A stretch of 64,000 nucleotides of DNA from positions 18,308 to 82,307 of the forward strand of contig PMDE01000064.1 of the NCBI GenBank assembly GCA_003154335.1, in the 5' to 3' direction. The position numbers and the translations under genes were made by a program. Below, piece after piece: positions 33,094-42,549 of the stretch (position 1 is the first letter of the stretch; each line of letters opens with the position of its first letter). The stretch comes from Methanoregula sp. (lineage in GTDB: Archaea > Halobacteriota > Methanomicrobia > Methanomicrobiales > Methanospirillaceae). The notes beneath the pieces were generated by a model that had not been told where the DNA came from, did no database searches, and worked only from the letters and a program-made list of their open reading frames with translations.

Positions 33094-34056
33094 ATGTATC
33101 ATCCGAACTTCAAGGACACGATCGCGGCATCCCCCTATATATTCACCATCGGTGTCGCAGGGGACAGCGGTTCGGGAAAAACTACCTTTACTGAAGGCAT
33201 CCGTACCATTTTCGGGCGCGATCTTGTCTCCACAATCACGCTTGATGACTACCACCGTCTCAACCGTGAGGGGAGGAAACGGGAGAGCCTGACAGCGCTC
33301 AACCCGGAGGCCAACCGGATTGACCAGATTGAGCAGGACCTCATCACGCTCCGGCGCGGAGTGCCCATCGAAAAACCGGTATACAACCATGCTACCGGGC
33401 GATTTGATCCACCGGTGATTTTCCACCCTTCAAAGATCCTGATCCTCGAAGGACTGCATACGCTCTCCACTCCCACATTGCGGAAGTACCTGGATTTTAC
33501 CCTCTTTGTTGACCCGGCCCGCGAGGTGAAGTATGACTGGAAGATCCGCCGGGACATGGCTGGCCGCGGATATTCACGGGAGACCGTACTGAATGAAATT
33601 GAAGAGCGGGAGCCGGATTACGACAAGTATATCGCCCCGCAACGCGAGTATGCGGATGCCGTCATCGGAATCGAGTATTCAGAGTATGGGAGAGACCTTG
33701 GGGGGGAACGCAACGTGTACCGCATTGGGCTCTCCCAGCACTGCATGAAGCATGCGGTGGAAAATATTGATCTCTCGCTCGACCTGTACTCAATCCTCTC
33801 GCTATCCGAATGCAATTTTTCGCTGAAGTTTCATACCAGCAGATCTGCCGGTCAGCGGCTGGGGGAACTTATTATAGACGGGGAACTGAGTGCACACGTA
33901 GTCAAAAAGCTGGAACAGAGCATCGAAGAACAGACGCGGGTGCATCCCATCGCGCTCTTCAGGGACCGTCACTATGTTACCGCCGGAGACCTTGTACAGC
34001 TTATCCTCTGCTGGAGGATCATTCACCAGCGGATTTTCGTAGAACGGAAAGGCTAG
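33094..34056 (+). CDS. prk: Archaeal phosphoribulokinase
   Basis: The 320-residue protein has Walker A GDSGSGKTT at 23-31, TITLDDYHR with Asp51/Asp52 (catalytic base region), PVYNHATGRFDPP and LEGLHTL. These match the phosphoribulokinase/uridine kinase family and its archaeal class, which turns ribulose 5-phosphate into ribulose 1,5-bisphosphate. In Methanospirillum this enzyme works with type III RuBisCO in the reductive hexulose-phosphate pathway. No RuBisCO is in the window. GAGAT precedes ATG by five bases. The gene's GC is higher than in the operons around 21-28 kb. Confidence 0.9.
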   Translation: MYHPNFKDTIAASPYIFTIGVAGDSGSGKTTFTEGIRTIFGRDLVSTITLDDYHRLNREGRKRESLTALNPEANRIDQIEQDLITLRRGVPIEKPVYNHATGRFDPPVIFHPSKILILEGLHTLSTPTLRKYLDFTLFVDPAREVKYDWKIRRDMAGRGYSRETVLNEIEEREPDYDKYIAPQREYADAVIGIEYSEYGRDLGGERNVYRIGLSQHCMKHAVENIDLSLDLYSILSLSECNFSLKFHTSRSAGQRLGELIIDGELSAHVVKKLEQSIEEQTRVHPIALFRDRHYVTAGDLVQLILCWRIIHQRIFVERKG

Positions 34057-34126
34057 GTCGCAGATTGGCCCCCGGGAGAAATATCATAACCTTATTGGAA
34101 TAAAAGAGATCATAACGAGCTGATCT

Positions 34127-34350
34127 ATGACCATTGTGCTACCAAGCCCAGAACAATCAGGGTCCTGACCAGCGGGGGAGACTGCCCCGGCCTCGATACC
34201 GCCATCCGTTCTTTCTTGCTAGCCGGGACTACAAAATGTATGCCATATCAGGGATCTGGAATCAGAACAGTCCCGTTAAGGGAGATCGCTCGTAAAGGTA
34301 AAAACCCCCGATACCTCCTTCCATCAGCTCGCCCGGACAATAGAAGGACA
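34127..34350 (+). pseudogene. Decayed N-terminus of ATP/PPi-dependent 6-phosphofructokinase
   Basis: In one frame, 34150-34221 reads RTIRVLTSGGDCPGLDTAIRS, the hallmark N-terminus of phosphofructokinase (xVLTSGGDxPGLNAxIR). Upstream, the ATG at 34127 is in a different frame and hits a stop after 13 codons. Downstream, a similarity to the YKxYGIxxG strand continues only in another frame (DYKMYAISGIW). At least two frameshifts and no body of the enzyme remain within 250 bases. It is a remnant beside an intact phosphoribulokinase and was probably once a functional gene or fragment. Confidence 0.6.
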
Positions 34351-34441
34351 CTGAAGCACGAAATATTCCTGATTACATTCAAGCCGGAGAACCGGGAGGT
34401 GATTCAATTGAACGCCTCACCTCAAAATAGTATAGTAGGAG

Positions 34442-35755
34442 TTATTTCAGCTGATTCAGAATGAGAGGCAGAAGCGTCACAGCTAGGAGCACTCCCAGCA
34501 TTACGTAACTTATAGCACTGACAATATAGCCTGAATACCTGATCAGCCCCCGGCGGTCGAGAAGCCTGTCAACGCCTTCCTTCAAGATATAGCCGCCGTC
34601 AAGCGGGACAAGGGGGAGGGCATTGAAGGTCCCGACCACAAGATTGAACCACCCGCACCAAAAGAGGAGTTGGATGACCAGCCAGAACTGGGGGAATGGC
34701 ACCTGCCACATCATCGTGTCGACAGTATCGATTGTCAGGATACTGAAATGTCCCCATAATGCCGGTTCCATGATGCTGTAAATCGGGATCCCGAGGAGAA
34801 TGAGGATGCCGATCGGCTGGAAAAAGATACTGAACTGCTCCTTCACCGAAGGAGCATCGTAATAGGTCACGCCCATGAAACCGCTGCTCCGGGCTCCAAG
34901 TCCCTCGGGCCAGTAAGTAAGCACCAGGGTTTTGAGGGATGAACTTCCCTTGTTCTCAGTCAGCAGGGTGATTGAATCCCCTGGTTTTGTGGTATTGAGA
35001 ATCCGTGCAACGTCCTCCCTGCTCCCGACACTGATGCCATTGACCTCTTTAATCAGGGTGTTAGGAGTGATACCCACAGCATCTGCGGGGGAATTGAGAT
35101 AGACTCCATGAATCAAAGGCGTTGAAATAGGGATGGCAAACGTAAGGAGGATTGCCATGAGTAAAAAACAGGCCAGGCCGATGAGGATATTATTAGTGAT
35201 TCCTGCCCCGAACATCCGCATCTTCGGGAGGCCTTTTGTCTTTTCCTGGTCTTCCTCATCTGGCTCCACGAATGCTCCTATCGGAATGACTGCGAGAAGA
35301 ACACCCATTGCCTTTACCCGGATACCTTCGACACGGCACAAGACGGCATGCCCGAACTCATGGATGATCATCGTCATAAGAAGCCCGAACCAGACGGCGA
35401 AGGTGAATGGTATAAAATCATTGACGCCGGGGATGGCCAGGACATTCTTTGGATCGTTTGCCATTGTCAGCGGTGGGTGCTGAACGATGATAAATTGCAT
35501 AGCGAAAAAGAGCATATAGGTCATTGCCACCGATACGATGACGACCATAACCACCCCAAGGGTTCCATAAAGACGGAGAAATTTACTAAACGGCGTGAAT
35601 TTGTCAAAAATGCTGACATTTTCGGTCTTTACTGCCATGAGCGGACCATAGAAGGTGATATACTCCGGCCAGATTTTTTTGTTATGGATATAGAACGCTA
35701 TGAGAGTGTATACCACTACAGTTATGACGATCAGAAAGATCCAATTCATCAACAT
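34442..35755 (-). CDS. Site-2 protease (M50) with PDZ domain
   Basis: This is a 437-residue polytopic protein. The zinc motif HEFGH sits at 132-136 in a membrane helix, and NALPLVPLDGG near the C-terminus gives the second metal-binding segment. A PDZ domain lies at about 212-285 (VYLNSPADAVGITPNTLIKEVNG). Such proteases cut single-span membrane proteins or their fragments within the bilayer. The substrate is unknown, and membrane-bound regulators or signal peptides are typical. I start it at ATG 35755 (second ATG at 35749). No ribosome site is visible, so it may be leaderless. Confidence 0.92.
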   Translation of the reverse strand: MLMNWIFLIVITVVVYTLIAFYIHNKKIWPEYITFYGPLMAVKTENVSIFDKFTPFSKFLRLYGTLGVVMVVIVSVAMTYMLFFAMQFIIVQHPPLTMANDPKNVLAIPGVNDFIPFTFAVWFGLLMTMIIHEFGHAVLCRVEGIRVKAMGVLLAVIPIGAFVEPDEEDQEKTKGLPKMRMFGAGITNNILIGLACFLLMAILLTFAIPISTPLIHGVYLNSPADAVGITPNTLIKEVNGISVGSREDVARILNTTKPGDSITLLTENKGSSSLKTLVLTYWPEGLGARSSGFMGVTYYDAPSVKEQFSIFFQPIGILILLGIPIYSIMEPALWGHFSILTIDTVDTMMWQVPFPQFWLVIQLLFWCGWFNLVVGTFNALPLVPLDGGYILKEGVDRLLDRRGLIRYSGYIVSAISYVMLGVLLAVTLLPLILNQLK

Positions 35756-35831
35756 TTATGGCATTGGAGGAATGATAAACCCATGTCCCGCTGCACAAAG
35801 AGGGCATCGGTATTTTTCCCGGAAGCATGGC

Positions 35832-36488
35832 TTAAAAATCTGCCAGCCGGGTCTGGCTTTTATTGGCCAGGATTACACTCACAGTCTTCCAGCTCTTCCG
35901 GGCGATCGGTGGTGGAGTCGAATGCTCATCGATATAACCCGTCAGCCAAGTGATAGTTACCGGATCGGAAGGATACCCGCTGCCAATCTTCCCATAATTT
36001 TTTGTAAGTCTTTTTATGGAGCGATCACGGGTCACTTTTGCAACGATGCTTGCCGCTGACACCACTGGATAATTTTCATCGGCATGATGCTCAGAGAGTA
36101 TCTCGCAGGGTTTAAAAAGATGATTTTTTACCATCTCAGCGTAACGGAAGGCATTGACATCGCACGCATCTACAATTGCACGGGAGGGTGACAGTTTACC
36201 GATGGCTTGAGCATGGGCCCGGGCGACGCAGGCATTCATAGTCATTTCCCGCCGGATGATATCGATCTCCGCTGCTTCAATAGAGACCGTTGCCACATGG
36301 CAGGATTTGCGGATCAGGATATACAACCTCTCGCGCTCCTGGGGCGAGAGGAGTTTTGAATCCTTAACTCCGAGATCGGCAACAATGCTTTCCGCTGTCA
36401 CGCCCACGGCAGCGATCACCAGGGGGCCAAGTACCGATCCCTTTCCCGCTTCGTCAACCCCGCAAATCACACCAAGAGGTTGATGCAC
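35832..36488 (-). CDS. rnhB: Ribonuclease HII
   Basis: The 218-residue protein begins GVDEAGKGSVLGPLV with catalytic Asp12 and Glu13. The third acidic residue is in IVDACDVN and the fourth in the DEN segment of HADENYPVVSAASI. It removes RNA from RNA-DNA hybrids, including single ribonucleotides and primers. The start is GTG at 36488. It is divergent from trkA with 36 bases between start codons, so promoters are compressed. Confidence 0.95.
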   Translation of the reverse strand: MHQPLGVICGVDEAGKGSVLGPLVIAAVGVTAESIVADLGVKDSKLLSPQERERLYILIRKSCHVATVSIEAAEIDIIRREMTMNACVARAHAQAIGKLSPSRAIVDACDVNAFRYAEMVKNHLFKPCEILSEHHADENYPVVSAASIVAKVTRDRSIKRLTKNYGKIGSGYPSDPVTITWLTGYIDEHSTPPPIARKSWKTVSVILANKSQTRLADF

Positions 36489-36524
36489 AAATTATTTCAA
36501 TGCCATTGATGGTAACCGGTACTC

Positions 36525-37193
36525 ATGTATATTATCATAGTTGGGCTCGGAGGCATTGGGAAAAACCTGGCAAAACAGGCGGTCGAACACGCAAACAATG
36601 TTGTGGTCATCGACCAGGAAGAAGCCCGTTGCAGTGAAGTCCTTGAGCACTATGATGTCCTGGCAGTTACGGGAAACGCAACCGATAAATCGACACTTGA
36701 GGAAGCAGGAATTGATCGTGCAGATGCTCTTATCGCTACCACAAGTGATGACTCAGTTAACCTTATGACCTGCTGGCTTGCAAAAAAATTCAGGGTTCCC
36801 AATGTCGTTTCGATCGTCAACCAGTACTCGCACTCGGATTTTTTCAAGGAAGTAGGCGTTCGGATCAGTGAAAACCCTGACGAACTCGTTGCTTCCCGCC
36901 TCTACTACTGGACCCAGAACCCTCAACTCAAGCAGCTTGCCTCGATACCCGGGGGGACCATTTTTGAGATCATTGCCGAACAGGGGGCACCCATTGTAGG
37001 TCACGAAATTCGCGAGCTCAAAGTAAAAGATTTTGTGTTCATTGCAATACGAAGATCCGGGGGAGAATTGATCATACCAAGCGGTAATGTCAAAATCCAG
37101 CCTGATGATATTTTTACCGTGTTTACGAAAAAAGAAGCAGAAGACGATTGTCTCCGTCTCCTCAACAAGCAACTGAAAAAATCATCTGATTGA
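36525..37193 (+). CDS. trkA: TrkA-type potassium channel regulator
   Basis: The 222-residue protein has an RCK/KTN domain with [10 protein letters not shown] near 7-16 and the acidic end of strand 2 ([10 protein letters not shown]), which bind NAD(H). A TrkA-C domain follows at about 140-212. It gates TrkH-type potassium transport. No TrkH gene is in the window. The 3' end overlaps the convergent geranylgeranyl reductase gene by 12 bases. Confidence 0.93.
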   Translation: MYIIIVGLGGIGKNLAKQAVEHANNVVVIDQEEARCSEVLEHYDVLAVTGNATDKSTLEEAGIDRADALIATTSDDSVNLMTCWLAKKFRVPNVVSIVNQYSHSDFFKEVGVRISENPDELVASRLYYWTQNPQLKQLASIPGGTIFEIIAEQGAPIVGHEIRELKVKDFVFIAIRRSGGELIIPSGNVKIQPDDIFTVFTKKEAEDDCLRLLNKQLKKSSD

Positions 37194-38378
37194 CGCAGCA
37201 AGTGCCCCAAGCTCGATCATCAGTTTTGGATTAATACAAATAATTTCTTTGATTAATGACATTGTCGTGAACTCCTTGAGATTAATTTTCGAAACAGAGT
37301 GAATAATCTCGTTAAGTTTAGTATCGGGTAAACGGATAAGATATTCCTTGATATGGTAATTGCGTTCGATGGCTTTTCCCATCTTTGATGCTCTCCACGT
37401 CCGGTCATAAACCATAAGAGCTTTTTTCGATACTTCACCACTTCCGATAGATTCCACCGCAACCTCAGCAGCAAGCCTTCCGGTATACATGCTGTTGTAG
37501 ATACCTCCGCCCGTCAGGGGATCAACAACACGGGCTGCATCGCCGGTAATAATCAGACCATCCCCTACAGTGCAGTCAAGAGGACGACATACAGATACAC
37601 CGCCCGCAATATGTTCGATCAGTTTTCCCTGAGGGAACGTCTTTTTAACAAACCTGTCCAGGTAATCCTTTGCACGGTGCCCTTCACCACTCTTCTTACC
37701 GGAAATACCTATTCCCACATTTGCAGAACGTTCACCTTTGGGAAATATCCACAGATATCCTTCGGGTGCAACGTCATTCCCGAGGAAAAACACGGTCGAA
37801 TGGGGATCGATATCGATGTCAGTCAGTACATATTGGACAGAACTCATGATCTCCCGGACGGGTACGGTGGTATCAATACCACACCATCGTGAGAACTTTG
37901 ATTCCACACCGTCGGCAGCAATGACTACATCCGCAGTAACATTCATCACATTTCCACAGCTTTCAACCTTTGCCCCAATAACGTATCCATTTTCGATAAT
38001 TGGTGATGAGGCACGAGTCTTTACGGCGACATCCGCACCGGCTTCTGCTGCTCTCCAGACCAGTTCCCGATCGAAGATTTTTCTGTCAAGAATATATCCT
38101 ACCTTGTTCCCCGCGAGGTTGGATTCAAGTTTCATTAAAAAGCCATCCGGTGCAACGATTCCTGCTCCAGTCATTTCAGCTGAAATCCAGCGAGGATTTG
38201 GGTCGATGAATTCCTGAAGAGCTTCTTTCCCGATACCTTCCGCGCAGCGTACCGGGGCACCGATTGCGGGACGCTTCTCAACAATACATGCAGAAAGTCC
38301 CTTATCAACTGCAGTCTTTGCTGCCAATGCACCCGCTGGTCCTCCCCCTATAACCAGGACGTCATATTTATTTTTCAT
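37182..38378 (-). CDS. Geranylgeranyl reductase (digeranylgeranylglycerophospholipid reductase)
   Basis: The 398-residue flavoprotein has the [13 protein letters not shown] motif near residue 9-18, PVRCAEGIG near 47, the family's YLWIFPKG near 215 and [15 protein letters not shown] near 280. It saturates the isoprenoid chains of archaeal membrane lipids. ATG 38378 has a perfect GGAGGTG upstream, and the first residues overlap the last codons of the ferredoxin gene. The ferredoxin upstream is a probable electron donor. A longer frame to 38462 is rejected because it would overlap that ferredoxin. Confidence 0.93.
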   Translation of the reverse strand: MKNKYDVLVIGGGPAGALAAKTAVDKGLSACIVEKRPAIGAPVRCAEGIGKEALQEFIDPNPRWISAEMTGAGIVAPDGFLMKLESNLAGNKVGYILDRKIFDRELVWRAAEAGADVAVKTRASSPIIENGYVIGAKVESCGNVMNVTADVVIAADGVESKFSRWCGIDTTVPVREIMSSVQYVLTDIDIDPHSTVFFLGNDVAPEGYLWIFPKGERSANVGIGISGKKSGEGHRAKDYLDRFVKKTFPQGKLIEHIAGGVSVCRPLDCTVGDGLIITGDAARVVDPLTGGGIYNSMYTGRLAAEVAVESIGSGEVSKKALMVYDRTWRASKMGKAIERNYHIKEYLIRLPDTKLNEIIHSVSKINLKEFTTMSLIKEIICINPKLMIELGALAASIR

Positions 38379-38544
38379 TGACCACCTCCAGAGCTCCGAG
38401 TGGGCAAACTTTTGCACAGATTCCACAACTCGTGCAACTCTTTTCGATACAGAGGTATGCATCTATCAGTTCAAGGGCACCTTCCGGGCAGACTGATACA
38501 CAACATCCGCAGTATCCACAGATATCCCGATGTACTTTGAGCAT
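38368..38544 (-). CDS. 2[4Fe-4S] ferredoxin, 58 residues
   Basis: A short gene on the minus strand carries two complete cluster motifs. [12 protein letters not shown] starts at residue 9 and [12 protein letters not shown] at 37, each CxxCxxCxxxCP. It begins at ATG 38544 and its last 11 bases overlap the start of the geranylgeranyl reductase. Coupled translation suggests that it delivers electrons to that reductase. This matches the known use of ferredoxin in archaeal lipid saturation. Confidence 0.9.
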   Translation of the reverse strand: MLKVHRDICGYCGCCVSVCPEGALELIDAYLCIEKSCTSCGICAKVCPLGALEVVNEK

Positions 38545-38867
38545 TGACTAAACATATTGGTGTCTTGTTTCATTAATATTTACGGAAACCTTTGAGTGGC
38601 CGCTTATGATCCTGATGTTGAACGGTTCGTAAATTTTTTTCAAGGCATAACGTTTTCAAGACGTAACGTCTTTATGTCTCATTCACTACAAATGTAAAGG
38701 AAAATTCTTATAATAAAGGAAGGAATGATAATTCTCCCTGAAGCCATTCGTAAATTGATTTTTTTGTATAATTGTCCACTTAGGAAGACTTGATTTTACT
38801 TCTGAAAATAGAATTTTTTTTGCTTTTTATTTTTTTCGAAGAACCGTTGAAACCTGGCCCTAAAAAT
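38545..38867. other. Intergenic stretch upstream of glnA
   Basis: AT-rich DNA between the divergent ferredoxin and glnA promoters. It holds the partial repeat CATAACGTTTTCAAG/GACGTAACGTC at about 38645-38675, which has the look of a weak operator but is not recognised. Confidence 0.35.
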
Positions 38868-38885
38868 AGATAAATTTAAATAAAG
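38868..38885 (+). promoter_or_regulatory. TATA region of glnA
   Basis: The block ATAAATTTAAATAAAGAT is a strong TATA candidate, giving a transcript start near 38905 and a leader of about 88 bases. Confidence 0.5.
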
Positions 38886-38926
38886 ATACATAGAAATATA
38901 CTTCCTAGTGCAGAGCGGCGTATCTG

Positions 38927-38970
38927 AATGCCGGTTTTTGTTGCACAGGCATTGCGCACTGTTTCAGTGC
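38927..38970 (+). promoter_or_regulatory. Two hairpins in the glnA leader
   Basis: AATGCC/GGCATT (38927-38932 with 38948-38953) and the perfect GCACTG-TTT-CAGTGC (38956-38970) lie between the promoter and the ATG at 38993. The second hairpin is 22 bases before the start and could affect ribosome access. No known riboswitch class is recognised. Confidence 0.4.
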
Positions 38971-38992
38971 ATCTATGTTGGATGGTGTTAGA

Positions 38993-40468
38993 ATGGCACA
39001 AGCGAATAACCCAAAAAAAAAGACAGAAATGACAAAAGAGCAGATCAGCGGGGTTCATTCTTTAATTAAAAAGAAAAATATCAAGATAATTGACTTAAAA
39101 TTCAATGATTTGCCGGGCCTCTGGCAGCATTTCTCTATTCCCGCATCGGAGCTGGACGGGTCTACCGATCCCAAGTCCGGTATCTGGTCGGAAGGGATCG
39201 GGTTTGACGGCTCCTCCATACGAGGATTCCAGAAGATCCAGGAGTCTGACATGCTCCTGTACCTGGACACTTCCACCGCAGTCGTCGACCCGGTATGCGA
39301 AATACCCACTCTTTCAATTATCTGCGATGTTTTCGATCCCCTCACCAAACATGCATACACCCGTGATCCCCGGTTTATTGCCCAAAAAGCCGAAGATTAC
39401 CTCAAATCCACCGGAATTGCTGATGAGAGTTTCTGGGGACCGGAGTACGAGTTCTTCCTGTTCGATGACGTAAGGTATTCGCAAAGTGTCAATCAGGCTT
39501 CCTATTCTGTAGATTCGATCGAGGGCAGCTGGAATTCTGGTCGTGACGAGAAACCAAACCTTGGGTACAAACCAAGATACAAAGAAGGATATTTTCCGGT
39601 TCCCCCTCACGACTCGCTCCAGGATGTCCGAAGCCAGATGATCCTAAAAATGATGGAAACGGGGATCCCTGTCGAGGTTCATCACCATGAAGTCGCTACC
39701 GCCGGGCAAAACGAGATCGATATGAGGTACGGCTCCCTTGTAAAGATGGCAGATCACTGCATGATGTACAAATATATCGTAAAGAACATGGCCCGTGAGT
39801 TCGGGATGGTTGCAACCTTCATGCCCAAGCCACTCTTCGGAGATAATGGGTCTGGTATGCACACCCACCAGTCACTCTGGAAAGATGGCAAGAACCTATT
39901 CTTTGACGCACAGGGGTATGGTTTGATTAGCCAGACAGCGAAGTATTATATTGGCGGTCTCTTAAAACACGCCAATGCGCTTATGGCGTTCTGCGCACCA
40001 TCTACAAACTCCTACAAGCGACTTGTACCGGGATACGAAGCCCCGGTTAATCTGGTGTACTCCCTTCGGAACCGCTCTGCAGCCGTCAGAATTCCGATGT
40101 ACTCAGAAAACCCCAATTCGAAACGTATTGAGTTCCGGCCTCCGGACCCAATGTGCAACCCATATCTCTCGTTCTCGGCACTGCTTATGGCAGGGATAGA
40201 TGGAATTAAAAAGAAAATTGATCCCGGCCAACCTTTCGAAGGAAATACTTACGAACTTGAAGGAAAATCCGCAAAGAAGATCCCGACCGTTCCCGGCTCA
40301 CTTGAACAGGCTATCGATGCACTCGAAGCGGATCATAAATTCCTGCTTGAGGGCAGCGTTTTCACACCGGATGTTATAGATGTCTGGATTGAATACAAAC
40401 GGTCTGAGATGGAAGGTGTCAGGCTTCGTCCCCATCCGTGGGAGTTCCACCTGTACTTCGATATGTAA
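38993..40468 (+). CDS. glnA: Glutamine synthetase, type I
   Basis: The 491-residue protein is a class I enzyme that makes glutamine from glutamate, ammonia and ATP. Visible are the [10 protein letters not shown] latch region near 75, the EYEFFLFD metal-binding strand, the [10 protein letters not shown] and [10 protein letters not shown] motifs, and [14 protein letters not shown] arginine-rich loop. A Tyr in NTYELEG sits near the adenylylation region, but archaeal control is by other means. ATG 38993 follows GGTG by five bases. An ATG at 38975 is also possible. It stands alone with its own promoter. Confidence 0.96.
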   Translation: MAQANNPKKKTEMTKEQISGVHSLIKKKNIKIIDLKFNDLPGLWQHFSIPASELDGSTDPKSGIWSEGIGFDGSSIRGFQKIQESDMLLYLDTSTAVVDPVCEIPTLSIICDVFDPLTKHAYTRDPRFIAQKAEDYLKSTGIADESFWGPEYEFFLFDDVRYSQSVNQASYSVDSIEGSWNSGRDEKPNLGYKPRYKEGYFPVPPHDSLQDVRSQMILKMMETGIPVEVHHHEVATAGQNEIDMRYGSLVKMADHCMMYKYIVKNMAREFGMVATFMPKPLFGDNGSGMHTHQSLWKDGKNLFFDAQGYGLISQTAKYYIGGLLKHANALMAFCAPSTNSYKRLVPGYEAPVNLVYSLRNRSAAVRIPMYSENPNSKRIEFRPPDPMCNPYLSFSALLMAGIDGIKKKIDPGQPFEGNTYELEGKSAKKIPTVPGSLEQAIDALEADHKFLLEGSVFTPDVIDVWIEYKRSEMEGVRLRPHPWEFHLYFDM

Positions 40469-40520
40469 AAAAATCTCATTTTTTTTTAAAGACCAGGAGC
40501 GATTTCCGCACCCGGATATT

Positions 40521-41642
40521 TCATCTGATTGAAAACGTTCCGTACTTGCCGCCACCGCCAGAGTTCAGATTCAGCGTACCGCTGCGAAACGCAGATATTA
40601 CTTCTGCAACCTTCGGGTTAATTACCAGTATTTCATGAACGGGTACATCGAGGAGTACCGCGATCTCGTTATTGAAAGCGTTGATGAGAGATTGATAGAT
40701 CGCGTCACATTTCTTCGTGTAGGGAGATGATGCCCCTACAACAGACTGGATGATCTGACCCAGAGGGAGCGCATGAATGTAGGGGGGCCGGGGGCAGGAT
40801 GTACCACCCTTAGACAGTTCTCCAGAACGATCGAAGACACCCTTCTTTATTATTCCCCCGTCAGATGGGCACCGCCATCTGTACTGAACTGCCTGGTCCA
40901 TGTTATATTGGGTGAAGCAACGGGTGCAGGCGGTCCGGTTGTACTTCCCTTCCTCCGGAAAAAACCCGACATTCATCTCGATATCGGTTTTCTTGATTGC
41001 GTTTAGAACATCCTTGGCTCTGCGGTGCCTGATACGGATGCGGTTGAACTCGCGGCCCAGCTTATCCGGGTTGGGGCTGTGAGCATCAGAGTTTGTGAGA
41101 AACGGAACATCACATAAATCTGGAATTGCCTCGCCGTAAGAGCTGTCCGCAGAGAGCCCCAGCTCGAGAAAATCGATCTTCTCATTCCCATAACAAGCGG
41201 GAACACTGTCAAAATAAGCATACAACGCGGTCCACGGGGTAAAGGCATGTGCCGGGCCAATCATCGCACCAACTTCGTGGGCAAATGCCGCAATCTCCTC
41301 CCCGTTAAGGTAGACATGGGGGCGGCCACTGGTCTCAAAACTTTTGCACTTGCCGGCCATCAGGTCGCGGAGCTGGTCGAACTGGGCGAAGTCTTCTGCG
41401 AGAACAAGATGGTGGACTCGTTTCTTGTCTTCAATCTCGCATTGGGGAACGATGATAACCCCGTCATTGTTCTCCATATACAACTGCCAGCATTTCTGCC
41501 AGTCGGGTTGGAGCGCATCGCCGGTTCCGAGAACGTCGATACCCTTATTTACGCAGCTCGCGAGTAATTGCTCCGGTTTCATGAAGCGTGAGACCGCCAT
41601 TGAGTAGGGGGAGTGGATGTGGAGGTCAGCGTTAACGCGCAT
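40521..41642 (-). CDS. Endonuclease Q family DNA repair protein
   Basis: In this 373-residue protein the N-terminal PHP fold carries NADLHIHSPYS (metal-binding His8/His10 area), GTGDAL, EIED, and the later IGPAHAFTPWTAL and TNSDAHSPNPDKLGREF. A zinc-finger segment CTRC..RCPSDGG follows. The family cleaves DNA 5' of deaminated bases such as uracil and hypoxanthine. The start lies two bases after the PAC2 stop and the genes share a strand. Confidence 0.85.
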   Translation of the reverse strand: MRVNADLHIHSPYSMAVSRFMKPEQLLASCVNKGIDVLGTGDALQPDWQKCWQLYMENNDGVIIVPQCEIEDKKRVHHLVLAEDFAQFDQLRDLMAGKCKSFETSGRPHVYLNGEEIAAFAHEVGAMIGPAHAFTPWTALYAYFDSVPACYGNEKIDFLELGLSADSSYGEAIPDLCDVPFLTNSDAHSPNPDKLGREFNRIRIRHRRAKDVLNAIKKTDIEMNVGFFPEEGKYNRTACTRCFTQYNMDQAVQYRWRCPSDGGIIKKGVFDRSGELSKGGTSCPRPPYIHALPLGQIIQSVVGASSPYTKKCDAIYQSLINAFNNEIAVLLDVPVHEILVINPKVAEVISAFRSGTLNLNSGGGGKYGTFSIR

Positions 41643-41644
41643 GA

Positions 41645-42400
41645 TTACCCGATATAACTCAGCTCTTCTTCTTTTAGCTTGTTTCCTTCGACCAGACCTT
41701 CAATTACTTTTTCCATTTCTGATGCCCGGTCATTAAGTTTGGTCGGATCGATTGGAACGTCAATTAGTTTAGAGAGAACTGCGAGGACGTTTGCTGCACT
41801 CATCGGATCGACCAGATACCCACTCGTTTCACCCATCAGGCACACCGCGTCAATTCCACGAAGTGCTGATAGTCCCAGTATAAGCCCGGCAGCACCAATG
41901 ATACCTCCACCTGGTTCATCCCGGTTGAACATAACACCAGCAGTCTCAATTTCTGACCGGAGCTCTGCCCGATTTACAGCACCCAACACCCGGGGTTCAT
42001 TAACCAGGTGTCCGACGCCGAATCCACCCAGTGTGTAGATACGCTTAACTTTGAAACCTTCAGCAATCTCACAATAACAATCAGCAAGCAAATAATGCCC
42101 CTCGTTAGAAGTGCTCTGGTGATCTCCGACAAGAAAAATAAGATCTCTACTGCAAGAGTGATAAAAATAAATTTCATTTCTTGCCAGACGGGCAAGGCCA
42201 TTCTCTTCAAGGATAACCTGAGGAGGAAAATAGATCGAATGGATCTCTCCGATTTTTTCTGCGCCAAGCATGTGGATCATATACTCGGCAACAAGTTTCC
42301 CAACCTGTCCGATTCCGGGTAACCCTTCAATCAGAATAGGATCAACAGGTTTTTTCTCCTGGAAACTTTCAAAATACGTGACAGAGATCTCCTCGATCAT
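41645..42400 (-). CDS. PAC2-family protein (second copy)
   Basis: This is a 251-residue PAC2 protein ([59 protein letters not shown]). It has a short C-terminal helix ending in ELSYIG, the type of hydrophobic tail used by proteasome-binding chaperones (hydrophobic-Tyr-X pattern). Its ATGA overlaps the Nop10 stop. It belongs to the translation-factor operon, a placement seen in many Euryarchaeota, and is likely the PbaB-like member, while the gene at 16729 is a second paralogue. Confidence 0.88.
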   Translation of the reverse strand: MIEEISVTYFESFQEKKPVDPILIEGLPGIGQVGKLVAEYMIHMLGAEKIGEIHSIYFPPQVILEENGLARLARNEIYFYHSCSRDLIFLVGDHQSTSNEGHYLLADCYCEIAEGFKVKRIYTLGGFGVGHLVNEPRVLGAVNRAELRSEIETAGVMFNRDEPGGGIIGAAGLILGLSALRGIDAVCLMGETSGYLVDPMSAANVLAVLSKLIDVPIDPTKLNDRASEMEKVIEGLVEGNKLKEEELSYIG

Positions 42401-42549
42401 TTTTTTGCCAGCCTCCGATATTTTCCATAGGGATCTTCAGGAGAAAAACGAGCAGGATGCGCGGTTGTTGTGGGCTTACCACATACCGGGCACAGGGTAG
42501 AAAGGGTATATGAATAATCTTCCGTACACTTACGGATGCGACCCCTCAT
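42397..42549 (-). CDS. nop10: Nop10, H/ACA RNP component
   Basis: This is a 50-residue gene whose translation starts MRGRIRKC, has [27 protein letters not shown] and ends LAKK. The two cysteine pairs and the Tyr-rich C-terminal helix are the family signature. Nop10 with Cbf5, Gar1 and L7Ae makes pseudouridine in rRNA under guide RNAs. Its ATGA overlaps the aIF2-alpha stop and its TGA overlaps the PAC2 start, so three genes are translationally coupled. Confidence 0.95.
   Translation of the reverse strand: MRGRIRKCTEDYSYTLSTLCPVCGKPTTTAHPARFSPEDPYGKYRRLAKK

Noticed and set aside
38722..38735. Possible NrpR-like operator GGAA-N6-TTCT upstream of glnA
   Set aside because: One mismatch to the palindrome and about 140 bases from the TATA box, so it is not convincing.
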